A stretch of DNA of 64,000 bases from CAVTOA01 sp963736285 (GCA_963736285.1 CAVTOA010000003.1:868001-932000); one strand, 5' to 3'. Positions 1-9,572 are shown, counted from the stretch's first letter. The notes: a model not told the origin generated them from the letters alone. Numbers and translations are program-made.

Positions 1-110
1 ATGCGCTCACTGGCGCCTGGTCCCGCAGAATCAGCGGAGAGCACCGTTTGGTCTACCTGGTGGAAGATGACGACGTGGTCATCCTTCAGGCGCGGTATCG
101 CTACAAATAG
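1..110 (+). CDS. YoeB/Txe-family toxin, C-terminal fragment cut by window edge
   Basis: The reading frame that begins at base 3 and ends at the TAG at 108-110 gives 35 residues. They contain [15 protein letters not shown] and end in LQARYRYK. This is the conserved C-terminal half of YoeB/Txe ribosome-dependent mRNA interferases, where the family has W-SRRI-EHRLVY and a terminal RYHY-like motif carrying the catalytic His/Tyr residues. Here the usual catalytic His of RYHY reads as Arg (RYRY). The gene starts outside the window; a YefM-type antitoxin would be expected just upstream. The longer frame starting at base 1 is only a shadow. Confidence 0.8.
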   Translation, partial: ALTGAWSRRISGEHRLVYLVEDDDVVILQARYRYK

Positions 111-132
111 CTTGCGTAGAGGTGACGTCCGA

Positions 133-1125
133 TCAGATGGCTGGTCGAATGGCGGTGACCGCGCTCCCATGCACGGCGGTCACCGCTCCTCCGGCCCGAC
201 CAAGATCTAACAGCTGCTCGACCGAAGCCGAAAACTGCTCGACGGCGCCGGGCTCGGCTGGCCAGGCTTCACGCACGCGGTGTGGCTGCTCGAGCCAGGC
301 TTGAAGTTTGCTGGGGTCGCGAGCGTCGAGCCTGCGGCGGGCTTCGCTGAGCTCGGCGATCATGACGTCTAGCTCTCGGCGTAGTGCGCGAGCGTTGTTG
401 GCGCAGAACCCGGCTGTCCGGTCCGTTCTGGTGGTGGCGGCGCGGGAGACGTCAGCGAAGTAGTCGCCACCGAGCGAAAGCGCCAAGCGGCCGGAATCAC
501 CACTTATGGCGGTGCGGGTAAAAGCACTGGAGATCAAATGGGGGAGGTCGTTCGTGCGGGCCAGCACGGTGTCATGGTCGTGAGCGGTGGTGGGCACCAC
601 GCGGCAGCCCATGCTTGTCAACAGTTCGGCCACGCCGAGCCAGTCGCCTAGCGCGCTGGAGGAACGTGTGGCCCGATCAAGGCACAGTGCCCAGGGAACG
701 TCGTCGTAAAGGCGGCTGTCGCTTTGGAAGTAGCCCGCCCGTTCGAAGCCAACCATGGGATGACCCCCAACCCACCGGGTGGCGGCGAACTTTGCTTGGA
801 CCAGTTCTTCCAACGGTTCCTTGATTGAGGTGACATCGGTGAGGACCCCACGGTAGCCAGCGGCTGACAGCCCGTGCAGCACCTTGGGAACGTCCAAGGT
901 GGACACGGCTATAACCACTAAATCAGCGCCCACCACCGCTGCGGGGATAGTGTCGGCTACTCGGTCCGCGAGCCGGTTTCCAGTGGTGGCCGCGTGCCGA
1001 CGGGCTTCCTCTCGGGTGGCCGGATCCATGTCGTATGCACAAACGGGATGCCCGTGCGCGGTCAACAATTGCCAGAGCGAGCCGCCCATCAACCCGAGCC
1101 CCAAGATGGCGATCCGTGAGTACAT
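133..1125 (-). CDS. tyrA: Prephenate dehydrogenase
   Basis: This 330-residue protein begins with the Rossmann motif GLGLMGGS (residues 9-16), typical of TyrA. It is followed by the helical dimerisation domain with GGHPMVGFERAGY near residues 120-132. TyrA oxidatively decarboxylates prephenate to 4-hydroxyphenylpyruvate with NAD(P)+ in tyrosine biosynthesis, in the cytosol. The length matches actinobacterial TyrA without an ACT or chorismate-mutase domain. It starts at ATG 1125, is intact, and is divergent from purD, with 87 bp between the two starts. Assignment is by motif and overall pattern; arogenate as substrate cannot be excluded. Confidence 0.88.
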   Translation of the reverse strand: MYSRIAILGLGLMGGSLWQLLTAHGHPVCAYDMDPATREEARRHAATTGNRLADRVADTIPAAVVGADLVVIAVSTLDVPKVLHGLSAAGYRGVLTDVTSIKEPLEELVQAKFAATRWVGGHPMVGFERAGYFQSDSRLYDDVPWALCLDRATRSSSALGDWLGVAELLTSMGCRVVPTTAHDHDTVLARTNDLPHLISSAFTRTAISGDSGRLALSLGGDYFADVSRAATTRTDRTAGFCANNARALRRELDVMIAELSEARRRLDARDPSKLQAWLEQPHRVREAWPAEPGAVEQFSASVEQLLDLGRAGGAVTAVHGSAVTAIRPAI

Positions 1126-1212
1126 GCGCGCCAGCTTGCCACGGTGTGCCGCTCACCACCTCGACAAACCCCCATATCGGTGCGGGGAGAGTGTGGCCGT
1201 TAGGGTCGGAGC

Positions 1213-2412
<1,200 letters not shown>

Positions 2413-2476
2413 TTTCCGGCGCGACATTGCCGCGGCCGCGGCAGCCGGCGCGATCACGGTGGGAGCAGACAACTGA

Positions 2477-3900
2477 TTGACGTCTATCCCCAACGTATTG
2501 GCGAGCCGTTATGCGTCGCCAGAGCTAGTAGCGCTGTGGACGCCGGAGCTACAAGGTGGTGGCGGAGCGTCGTTTGTGGATTGCGGTGCTGCGAGCCCAA
2601 CAAGAATTGGGTATGGGCATCCCTGACGGCGTTGTTGAGGCATACGAGCGGGTCATCGACCAGGTGGATCTCGAGTCGATCGCGGCGCGTGAGCGCGTGA
2701 CCAGACACGACGTCAAGGCGCGGATAGAAGAGTTCGCCGCGCTCGCTGGCCACGAGCACATTCACAAGGGAATGACGTCTCGCGATCTCACCGAAAACGT
2801 CGAGCAGCTGCAGATCAGGGATTCGCTGGTGCTGCTACGTGAACGTGTGGTCGCGGCATTGGCTGCGCTCGCTGAGCGCGCCGTACAACACACCTCACTT
2901 GTCATGGCCGGCCGAACCCACAACGTGGCAGCACAACCGACCACTTTTGGCAAGCGATTCGCCACTGCCGCCGACGAGCTGTTGGTCGCATATCGACGGC
3001 TCGACGAGTTGATTGCGCGTTATCCGCTGCGCGGCATCAAAGGTCCGGTGGGCACCGCTGCCGACCAGCTCGATTTGTTGGGAGGATGCCCTCAAGCTCG
3101 CGGCCTGAGAGCAGGCGGTGGCTCAGCATCTGGGCTTCAGTCATGTCTTTGACAGCGTGGGGCAGGTGTATCCCCGTTCGCTTGACTTTGATGCTCTCTC
3201 TTGCCTGGTGCAAGCGGCGGCAGCACCGTCCAATGTGGCCACTACCGTAAGGCTGATGGCCGGGCATGAGCTGGTCACCGAGGGGTTCCGCCCGGGTCAG
3301 GTGGGGTCCAGCGCCATGCCACACAAGATGAACACGCGCTCTTGTGAACGCGTCAATGGGCTCGCCGTGGTGTTGCGGGGCTACTTATCGATGGTGGGTG
3401 AGCTCGCCGGCGACCAGTGGAACGAGGGCGATGTGTCCTGTTCGGTGGTGCGGCGAGTCGCCCTGCCGGATGCATTTTTTGCTGTCGATGGCCTGTATCA
3501 AACTTTCTTGACGGTGATGGCAGAGTTCGGTGCTTACCCGGCGGTCATTGAGCGGGAGCTCAACCACTACTTGCCGTTCTTGGCTAGCACCAAAATCTTA
3601 CTGGCAGCAATTGGTAAGGGTGTGGGCCGTGAGCAAGCCCACGAAACCATCAAGGAGCATGCGGTGGCCACCGCACTGGGGCTGCGCGAAGGCTCCATCG
3701 CCACCAATGAGCTGCTAGATCGGCTCGCCCGTGACCCGAGACTGGGGCTTTCGCGCGAGGAGCTCGATGCGTTGCTCGCTGACCGGTCCAGTTTTGTGGG
3801 CGCCGCCCCGGCACAGGTTGCCGCAGTGGTGGCGCGGGTGGACGAGGTGGTTGCTCGTCATCCAGAAGCGGTGAACTACCAACCAGAAGAAATTCTGTGA
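2477..3900 (+). pseudogene. purB: Adenylosuccinate lyase, frameshifted
   Basis: A TTG at 2477, about 10 bases after GGGAG, opens the PurB N-terminus TSIPNVLASRYASPELVAL. The frame changes near 2540 and again near 3088, then runs cleanly to TGA 3898-3900. The fumarase/aspartase superfamily signature GSSAMPHKMN lies at about 3307-3336, and GMTSRDLTENVE matches the PurB active-site region. The joined length, about 474 residues, is normal for the actinobacterial long form. PurB cleaves SAICAR and adenylosuccinate, releasing fumarate, in purine synthesis. It follows purD by 64 bp on the same strand, so the two may be co-transcribed. Confidence 0.87.
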
Positions 3901-3955
3901 CCGGCGAGAGGAATATCGCGGCACTATTGCGCTGTTGACGCGACGCTGACCACAT

Positions 3956-3971
3956 GCGGCCGTACGGCCGC
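3956..3971. promoter_or_regulatory. Perfect 16-bp palindrome upstream of nitroreductase
   Basis: GCGGCCGTACGGCCGC is its own reverse complement. It sits 28 bp before the nitroreductase start and just after a TTGACG sequence (3935-3940). A dimeric repressor could bind here. No protein can be named from the sequence, and NotI-like GC-rich palindromes also arise by chance in such DNA. Confidence 0.4.
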
Positions 3972-3999
3972 GCTCATCATTCTGTGCAGGAGCCCACTT

Positions 4000-4623
4000 A
4001 TGACCATCGCCCCCGAGGCAACCGACCTGTTGACGCTAGATTCAGCTGCGCAAGACCTCCTCTTTCGTGAGGCGCGCACCGCAAACACGTTTACCAACGA
4101 GCCGGTGACCCAAGAGCAGATCCGCGCTATTTACGAACTGACAAAGTACGGCCCCACCGCCGCTAATACCCAGCCCTTGCGTGTCTTGCTGGTTCAGTCG
4201 GAGCGGGCTCGATCTCGGCTGATCCCGTTGATGTCGGAGGGCAATCGGGCTAAGACGGAGTCGGCGCCGCTGGTCGCAATACTGGCTGCCGACACGGACT
4301 TCCACGAGCATCTTCCGACATTGTTTCCCATTCGCCCAGAGATGAAGCAGAACTTCGACGGCGACGAGAAGAGAGTGGCACGGGAAGGCCACGCTCGGTT
4401 CAACGCGGCTATCCAGATTGGATATTTCCTTATCGGTGTGCGTGCCGCAGGGCTTGCTGCGGGCCCGATGGCCGGCTTCGACGCCGTGGCGGTAGACGCC
4501 GAGTTCTTCCCTGAGGGCCAGTACCGCTCTCAATTGATCGTCAATATTGGTAAGCCGGGTCCGAACGCTTGGTTCGACCGACTGCCCCGCCTCGAACACG
4601 ACCAGGTCGTTACCTGGGCCTAG
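4000..4623 (+). CDS. Nitroreductase family protein, RutE-like (malonic semialdehyde reductase type)
   Basis: The 207-residue protein is an FMN-dependent nitroreductase of the RutE branch. Visible landmarks are the N-terminal FREARTANTFTNEPV (FMN phosphate contact region), YGPTAANTQPLRVLLV, and GLAAGPMAGFDAVAVDAEFF, the RutE-type GPMSGFD block. RutE reduces malonic semialdehyde in the Rut pyrimidine pathway, but no other rut genes lie nearby. A general NAD(P)H oxidoreductase role is therefore as likely. The start ATG 4000 is preceded by GCAGGAG at about 8 bp. A perfect palindrome lies in its upstream region. The gene is intact. Confidence 0.8.
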   Translation: MTIAPEATDLLTLDSAAQDLLFREARTANTFTNEPVTQEQIRAIYELTKYGPTAANTQPLRVLLVQSERARSRLIPLMSEGNRAKTESAPLVAILAADTDFHEHLPTLFPIRPEMKQNFDGDEKRVAREGHARFNAAIQIGYFLIGVRAAGLAAGPMAGFDAVAVDAEFFPEGQYRSQLIVNIGKPGPNAWFDRLPRLEHDQVVTWA

Positions 4624-4705
4624 ACCCCTGGCGTTCCTGTCCCTCCATTGTGTCGGCGGTCGCCGCTAAGCTCTACGCGACCGTCGACCAATGTGGAGGG
4701 ACGTC

Positions 4706-5416
4706 GTGGAGCAACAGCTGTTGTGGCATCAAGGCCAACTGGCGGCGTTCGACCTCGAAACCACGGGGCCCGATCCACACACGGATCACATCGTCTCCGC
4801 GAGCATCTGCCGCACCGATGGCCAGGCACGGAATTGGCTGGTTGACCCGGGCATAGAGATCCCGGCTGGGGCAACAGCGGTGCATGGCATTACCACCGAC
4901 CATGCCCGCGCGCATGGTCGTCCGGCGGTGGAATCCATTGTGGAGATCGCCGCCGAGATTAAAGCCGTGGCCGCTGGTGGTGCGGCACTGGTGGTGTATC
5001 GCGCACCGTTCGACCTCACGCTTTTACGAGCCGAGCTGCTCCGCAACGGGCTTCCTAGTCCGGATTGGAGTGAGCTCTTGGTCGTCGATCCGTATGTGCT
5101 AGACCGGCAATGCGATCGCTATCGCCGTGGCAAACGTCGGCTTACTGACGTCTGTGCTCACTATGGTGTGACGCTCGAGCGGGCAGACGCCCATACCTCA
5201 GCGGGCGACGCCAGGTCGGCCATGTTGCTGGCACAGGCGATTGGCCGTCATTATGCAGAGCTTTCCGTGCTACCGCTGGCGGAATTGCATCGCGCCCAGG
5301 CGAAATGGCACGCCAGTGACGCGGCTGGTTTGCAAAGCTACTTCCGCCAGCGTGGATCCCACGAAGTCGTGGATCCACGCTGGCCGGTTCAATGCGACGA
5401 CGAGTTTCTTATTTAA
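4706..5416 (+). CDS. DEDDh 3'-5' exonuclease (DNA polymerase III epsilon-like)
   Basis: The protein has about 236 residues. The ExoI motif FDLETTG supplies the first Asp/Glu pair, VVYRAPFDLTLL is an ExoII-like segment, and HTSAGDARSA is the ExoIII motif with His and Asp of the DEDDh class. Such proteins remove nucleotides from 3' ends using two metal ions. I chose GTG 4706 because GGAGGG lies 5-6 bases upstream; an in-frame ATG at 4691 overlaps that ribosome site. The protein lacks polymerase or helicase domains, so it may be a free-standing repair nuclease rather than the replicative proofreading subunit. Its end overlaps the convergent gabD end by 8 bases. Confidence 0.82.
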   Translation: MEQQLLWHQGQLAAFDLETTGPDPHTDHIVSASICRTDGQARNWLVDPGIEIPAGATAVHGITTDHARAHGRPAVESIVEIAAEIKAVAAGGAALVVYRAPFDLTLLRAELLRNGLPSPDWSELLVVDPYVLDRQCDRYRRGKRRLTDVCAHYGVTLERADAHTSAGDARSAMLLAQAIGRHYAELSVLPLAELHRAQAKWHASDAAGLQSYFRQRGSHEVVDPRWPVQCDDEFLI

Positions 5417-6872
5417 GCCCGCCCATCAGTACATATTTCACGTCCACATAGTCGTCGATTCCATATTTGGAACCTTCGCGTCCGATGCCCGACTGCTTTA
5501 CTCCCCCAAAGGGAGCGGCGGCGGTAGAAATGATGCCTTCGTTAATGCCCACCATGCCGCTCTCGAGAGCTGCGGCGACGCGCCAGGCGCGAGCGTAGTC
5601 CTGGGTGTAAAAGTACGCGGCCAGGCCATATTCGGTGTCATTAGCCAGGGCTATTGCCTCTGCTTCGTCTCGGAACCGGAAGCATGCGGCTACCGGGCCA
5701 AAGGTTTCTTCTTGGGCGAGCAGCATGTCGGGTGTGGCGTCTCCGAGAACGGTGGGGCAGTAAAAGTTTCCTTCTCGCTCATACTTTTTGCCGCCCACCA
5801 GCACGGTGGCGCCTTTGTTCTGCGCGTCTTTCAGATGCGCCTCCACTTTTGCGAACGCGGCATCGTTAATAAGTGGGCCTTGCCGCACCCCGTCTTCGAA
5901 CCCTTGACCCACATGTAGTGCTGTGACGGCATTACCGAGTTTTTCAGTGAATTCTCGGTAAACGCCTTCCTGTACAAAGAACCGGTTTACGCATACGCAA
6001 GTCTGGCCGGTATTCCGGAATTTCGAGGCGATAGCGCCGTCAACCGCCTCATCGATGTTCGCATCATCGAACACGATGAACGGCGCATTGCCGCCAAGTT
6101 CCAAACTGATGTTCTTTACTGTTTCGGCCGCTTGTTTCATCAGCAATTTTCCCGTGCGAGTCGAACCGGTGAATGATATTTTCCTGACAGCCGTGGAGGC
6201 CATGAGCGCCTCGCCAATAGCCGGTGCGTTCCCGGAGACTACGTTAAAGACGCCCGGTGGGATTCCTGCTTCTTCGGCCAAAACCGCCAGCGCGTTGGCA
6301 GATAGGGGCGTCTCTTCTGATGGCTTAACGACCACGGTGCAGCCAGCCGCGATAGCGGGCGCCACTTTTCGAGTAATCATCGCCAGCGGAAAATTCCATG
6401 GCGTAATAGCGCCGACTACGCCGATGGGTTGCTTGAGCACCACAATCCGCGCGTCTTTTCTATGCGCCGGTATGACGTCCCCGTAGACACGTTTCGATTC
6501 TTCTGCGAACCACTCTAAAAAGCTCGCCGCGTATACGACCTCACCGCGTGCCTCGGCGAACGGCTTCCCTTGTTCCAGCACCATGATGCGGGCGAGGTCG
6601 TCTTGGTGTTCGATCATCGCGTTGTGCCACCTGAGCAGCACCCGGTGTTTGGCGGACGCGGTGGTACCTCGCCACTTTTTCCATGCCTGCTCGGCGGCGG
6701 CTATTGCCACGTCCGTTTCCTCGCCGGCACACGCGACCACGTCCGCGATTACTTGTCCGGTTGCTGGATCCTTAACGGGGTAGGTCTTTCCGGTGGTGTG
6801 CCATACCCCATTGATATAAGCGTTACTACGGAATAGATCCGGCCGAGCTAGCTCAAAATCAATGGTTGCCAT
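5409..6872 (-). CDS. gabD: NAD(P)-dependent succinate-semialdehyde dehydrogenase
   Basis: This complete aldehyde dehydrogenase has about 487 residues. The NAD-binding block AITPWNFPLAMITRK, the catalytic Glu in SLELGGNAPF, the Gly motif FTGSTRTGK and the catalytic Cys in GQTCVCVNR are all present. Overall similarity is to the GabD group, which oxidises succinate semialdehyde to succinate at the end of the GABA shunt; related aldehydes cannot be excluded. I prefer ATG 6872 over GTG 6884 because AAGGGG lies just upstream of the GTG, too close for it but suitable for the ATG. Codon use is slightly more A/T-rich than in its neighbours. Confidence 0.88.
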   Translation of the reverse strand: MATIDFELARPDLFRSNAYINGVWHTTGKTYPVKDPATGQVIADVVACAGEETDVAIAAAEQAWKKWRGTTASAKHRVLLRWHNAMIEHQDDLARIMVLEQGKPFAEARGEVVYAASFLEWFAEESKRVYGDVIPAHRKDARIVVLKQPIGVVGAITPWNFPLAMITRKVAPAIAAGCTVVVKPSEETPLSANALAVLAEEAGIPPGVFNVVSGNAPAIGEALMASTAVRKISFTGSTRTGKLLMKQAAETVKNISLELGGNAPFIVFDDANIDEAVDGAIASKFRNTGQTCVCVNRFFVQEGVYREFTEKLGNAVTALHVGQGFEDGVRQGPLINDAAFAKVEAHLKDAQNKGATVLVGGKKYEREGNFYCPTVLGDATPDMLLAQEETFGPVAACFRFRDEAEAIALANDTEYGLAAYFYTQDYARAWRVAAALESGMVGINEGIISTAAAPFGGVKQSGIGREGSKYGIDDYVDVKYVLMGGLK

Positions 6873-6899
6873 GGTCCGGCACACCCCTTACCCAATGAA

Positions 6900-7115
6900 T
6901 TAACTACGTCGATGATGCTGCCGGTACCTGATTACCACAATGTCTACCGCGGCGATGAATGCGAACACCACCAACATGATCGCCATGGGGAACACGTCGA
7001 TCACGTAAAAGATTACGGCGAAGATCGCGCAACTGATCAGTCCAAAAATTGCGAGCACGAGCCGTAGTGCAAGCGCGCTCTGCGGCTGCCCACCCACTAC
7101 ATCTGGTGCTCTCAT
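6900..7115 (-). CDS. Small two-helix membrane protein, DUF6343-like
   Basis: The 71-residue product has a short polar N-terminus, two hydrophobic segments (about residues 16-40 and 43-62) and a basic C-terminus RYRQHHRRS, suggesting both ends in the cytoplasm. The pattern SALALRLVLAIFGL followed by a VDIVVIRYR-type end resembles the actinobacterial DUF6343 family as I remember it; this is not certain. It is divergent from the HhH protein gene, with 80 bp between them, and 27 bp upstream of gabD on the same strand, so it could be co-transcribed with gabD. The function is unknown. Confidence 0.6.
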   Translation of the reverse strand: MRAPDVVGGQPQSALALRLVLAIFGLISCAIFAVIFYVIDVFPMAIMLVVFAFIAAVDIVVIRYRQHHRRS

Positions 7116-7195
7116 ATCTAATACTTACCCATTAGCACGTCCGGCGATCGCGGACTCTGCGTGTGGTGAGGTTGTTGAGCGGGTAAGCGAAAACT

Positions 7196-7861
7196 GTGGT
7201 TTCCCACGACGGCAAGCAAGCCAAGCGAACGGCCCAGACCGTGCTGAAGCTGGCCGGCCAGACTTACGCCCAACAGGCCGGCATCCGACTCGCCAATACC
7301 CCAGCACCGCTGTACCAACTGCTGGTGTTGTCGCTGCTGCTGAGCACCCGGATCTCGGCCGACATCGCGGTGGCTGCGGCCCGCGAGTTGCGCAACGCAC
7401 ACCTGAACACGCCACAAAAAATGCTCGATGCACATTGGCAAGATCGGGTGGATGCGCTGGGGCGAGGACACTATCGACGGTACGACGAAAGCACCGCCAC
7501 CAGGCTAGGCAAAGGTGCGCAGTTGGTGTTGGAGTGCTACCACGGCGATCTCCGTAAACTTGCGGATGCCGCGGACCACAATCCACGACGAGCAGCTCAG
7601 CTGCTGCAGGAAGTCCCTGGCATCGGACCGACGGGCGCGGATATTTTTCTTCGGGAGGCACAAGCGGTCTGGCCGTGGCTCCGTCCTTACGTCGATCGCA
7701 AGGTCACATCTGGAGCTCAGTGGTTGCGGCTCCCGGCCGATCCGAACCGACTGTCGGCGCTTGTCGGCACAGACGATCTGTCCACATTGGCCGCTGGCCT
7801 TATTCGAGTAGAACTAGACCGAAAGCTCGCCGTCAGTGTCCGTGAGGATGCTGGACTGTAG
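7196..7861 (+). CDS. Endonuclease III-like helix-hairpin-helix protein
   Basis: The 221 residues follow the HhH-GPD DNA-glycosylase plan: an N-terminal helical region with LLVLSLLLSTRIS, then the hairpin VPGIGPTGADIF (about residues 144-155) and a conserved Asp in YVDRKV. In endonuclease III the hairpin is GVGRKTA with the lyase Lys; here that place holds Thr, as MutY-type monofunctional enzymes lack the Lys. The C-terminal four-Cys iron-sulphur cluster is absent. It may be a base-excision glycosylase without lyase activity or a non-catalytic DNA binder. GTG 7196 is the best start I see, with a weak ribosome site. The gene is intact. Confidence 0.72.
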   Translation: MVSHDGKQAKRTAQTVLKLAGQTYAQQAGIRLANTPAPLYQLLVLSLLLSTRISADIAVAAARELRNAHLNTPQKMLDAHWQDRVDALGRGHYRRYDESTATRLGKGAQLVLECYHGDLRKLADAADHNPRRAAQLLQEVPGIGPTGADIFLREAQAVWPWLRPYVDRKVTSGAQWLRLPADPNRLSALVGTDDLSTLAAGLIRVELDRKLAVSVREDAGL

Positions 7862-7890
7862 TGGCTTTGCCTTATCACTGACCTCCGGCC

Positions 7891-7991
7891 AGCTTCTCTG
7901 CACATCTCCGTTTTGCGCCCCCCCTTTTTTTTGCGGATTGCCCGCAATATTTGCCGCAATCATTGCGGGCAATCCGCAAAAATCCGCTACT
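7891..7991. repeat. Palindromic repeat element, copy 1
   Basis: This is about 101 bp, present again at 8837-8935 in the same orientation. The shared unit begins CTTCTCTGC-CATCTCCG and ends TCCGCTACTT. Inside are perfect 21-bp arms (7928-7948 and 7962-7982) around a 13-base loop that itself contains CCGCAAT and so allows a second, nested pairing. T-rich outer sequence precedes the stem and A-rich follows, on both strands, which is the reverse of an intrinsic terminator. It resembles a REP or MITE-like element. Confidence 0.8.
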
Positions 7992-8108
7992 TTCCCGGTA
8001 TTGAGCACGTGGAAAGCCGGCCGCTGGATGTAGTTGTGTCCATCGTCCACTTTGGTCCTTCGGTCCCATTGAGCACGGATGTTGCTGACCGATTCAGCAG
8101 GTAATGGG

Positions 8109-8396
8109 TTAGGCGGCTTGGGCGTGAACCTGAACGCCCTCGTGCGGTTTTTGCTGCTCCTGCCACAGGTCATAGCTTGTTTGCATGCCCAGCCATAAGC
8201 GGGCAGGACCGAACCCGGCTAGCTCCAAACGCACCGCCAGGTTCGGGCTGATCGCGCCGTGTTCGTGAAGCACGCGAGAGAGGTTATGACGCGAGACACC
8301 GAGGAGTGCAGCGGCTTGCGTGACACTCAAGTCCCGGTAGGCAATGTAGTCCTCGCGCAGGATTGCCCCCGGGTGTGGTGGATTGAACATCTCCAT
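8109..8396 (-). CDS. higA: HigA-type antitoxin, XRE helix-turn-helix
   Basis: The 95-residue protein starts MFNPPHPGAILRED after two residues, the signature opening of HigA antitoxins (VapI group). It contains the helix-turn-helix SVTQAAALLGVSRHNLSRVL and the family block LAVRLELAGFG. ATG 8396 is preceded by AGGGGGG. It lies 16 bp downstream of the toxin gene, giving the inverted higBA order (toxin first) that is typical of this family. The antitoxin binds and inhibits HigB and represses the operon. The module sits between two copies of a palindromic repeat, suggesting it arrived as a unit. Confidence 0.87.
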   Translation of the reverse strand: MEMFNPPHPGAILREDYIAYRDLSVTQAAALLGVSRHNLSRVLHEHGAISPNLAVRLELAGFGPARLWLGMQTSYDLWQEQQKPHEGVQVHAQAA

Positions 8397-8412
8397 AATG
8401 ACCCCCCTCTTC

Positions 8413-8688
8413 TTAGTGGTAGTCGAGGTAATCGACGAGTTCCACATCCTTACCTTTGAATCGACCGATGATGCGCCAGTTCCCTGATACGTTGACCGCG
8501 AAGAATCCCTCCAGGTCACCATGCAGGAAGTGCAGCCGGTTCAGGTCTGTGAGATCGCTAGGCTTCTCCGCGTGGTGCAACAAAAACAAAATATGTGCGA
8601 TGCGCTTCGCGTGCTGGGCTCGGATACCTTTCTTATTTCCGGTGCGGAAGAAACCTTCCAAACCCTTGTGTTGGAAACTCGCGATCAC
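8413..8688 (-). CDS. higB: HigB/RelE-superfamily toxin
   Basis: Family hallmarks in this ~91-residue protein are the N-terminal SFQHKGLEGFF, the segment LNRLHFLHGDLEGFFAVNVS and the C-terminal GNWRIIGRFKGKD...VDYLDYH. These match plasmid-maintenance HigB toxins, which cleave mRNA on the ribosome. I place the start at GTG 8688 to match the family's usual MIxSFxHKG opening; an ATG at 8703 is an alternative and adds five residues. It is the first gene of the pair with higA. The cluster has no other obvious toxin domain, and the toxin reads intact. Confidence 0.86.
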   Translation of the reverse strand: MIASFQHKGLEGFFRTGNKKGIRAQHAKRIAHILFLLHHAEKPSDLTDLNRLHFLHGDLEGFFAVNVSGNWRIIGRFKGKDVELVDYLDYH

Positions 8689-8834
8689 GCCTGACTGTAC
8701 CATGTAGTGGTACAGCTGTCGCATATGCACCTACGGGAACGTACCGTTCGCGGCTTGAACCCAAGCGATAGCGATACGTGTCGCCCCTCGCCTGCGACAG
8801 CCTGGTAGCCCTGCCCCTCTGCACCGACGGTCGG

Positions 8835-9572
8835 TCAACTTCTCTGCGCATCTCCGTTTTGCGTCTCGCTTTTTTGCGGATTGCCCGCAATATTTGCCGC
8901 AATCATTGCGGGCAATCCGCAAAAATCCGCTACTTCGCCGTATTGAGCAAAAAGTTTGTCCTGGCCATGTGCCCACAGCTGGTTTCCGAAGTCGAAATGC
9001 CACCATTCTTCGTCGTCGATACGGAACCCTTCGCTGTGCATTGCGTTGCGCAGCAGTCGTCGGTTTTCTCCGATATGCGAGTGCAGGGCATTTTCGGTGT
9101 TCTCAAAAAAATATGATGCGCTTTCAGGTCCGAAATGGTCGAACTCAGTACCCATATTGAGTTCGTCGCGTGAGGCATCGACAACAGTAAGATCGACTGT
9201 TCCCCCGGTAGCATGCGGCGGAATCTTATGTGGACTAGTGGCCAGCGTAACGAATGTGCCCACTTCTTTTCGAAGCATTGACGAAGTCCACTGTGGATTT
9301 TGTGCTTGAAGTTCTCGCCAATATTTTTGGTAAACATTGTTCTGTACAGAACGCGGGCGCCACGCGTCCCAGATTTTGAGTTGGTTGCCACGAAGCTTTT
9401 CCGTGACTGCCAGCAGTTTCTCAGCGATGCTGTGGCGCACAAACATGCGAGGTGTGCTGGAAAGGCCTTGCTGGTAATAAACGGGTTGCAGCACGAACGG
9501 ATAATCCGCCAGATCGACTAATGGTTCGCCGCACTCGTTAATAGGAATGTGCTCATAACTGACGTGTGTCAT
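8835..9572 (-). CDS. D-alanyl-D-alanine dipeptidase, VanX family, with altered C-terminus
   Basis: The zinc-peptidase motifs of the VanX/DdpX family are present: PHATGGTVDLTV (the SxHxxGxAxD-type motif with His and Asp ligands) and EWWHFDFGNQ (Glu base and third His ligand), plus the conserved IWDAWRPRSVQ Arg. VanX hydrolyses D-Ala-D-Ala in vancomycin resistance; related enzymes recycle the dipeptide for nutrition. No vanH, vanA or regulator is near, so a catabolic role is possible. After residue about 212 the frame enters the palindromic repeat and gains about 33 foreign residues. Base composition is clearly more A/T-rich than in its neighbours, suggesting transfer. Confidence 0.85.
   Translation of the reverse strand: MTHVSYEHIPINECGEPLVDLADYPFVLQPVYYQQGLSSTPRMFVRHSIAEKLLAVTEKLRGNQLKIWDAWRPRSVQNNVYQKYWRELQAQNPQWTSSMLRKEVGTFVTLATSPHKIPPHATGGTVDLTVVDASRDELNMGTEFDHFGPESASYFFENTENALHSHIGENRRLLRNAMHSEGFRIDDEEWWHFDFGNQLWAHGQDKLFAQYGEVADFCGLPAMIAANIAGNPQKSETQNGDAQRS
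8837..8935. repeat. Palindromic repeat element, copy 2
   Basis: This is the second copy of the element at 7891-7991, about 99 bp and nearly identical in its stem (arms 8871-8891 and 8905-8925, loop 8892-8904). The T-run before the stem is shorter than in copy 1. It forms the last 33 codons of the vanX-like gene read on the minus strand, so it looks inserted into that gene's 3' end. Confidence 0.8.

Noticed and set aside
1..210. A 69-codon protein starting at base 1
   Set aside because: The YoeB C-terminal motif is in a different frame and explains the sequence.
7928..7982. Hairpin as an intrinsic terminator
   Set aside because: The T-run precedes and the A-run follows the stem on both strands, the reverse of a terminator; a second copy with flanking identity shows that it is a repeat.
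7814..8173. Minus-strand 119-codon frame over repeat copy 1
   Set aside because: It is open mainly because of the repeat's coding potential and has no start-site or family support.
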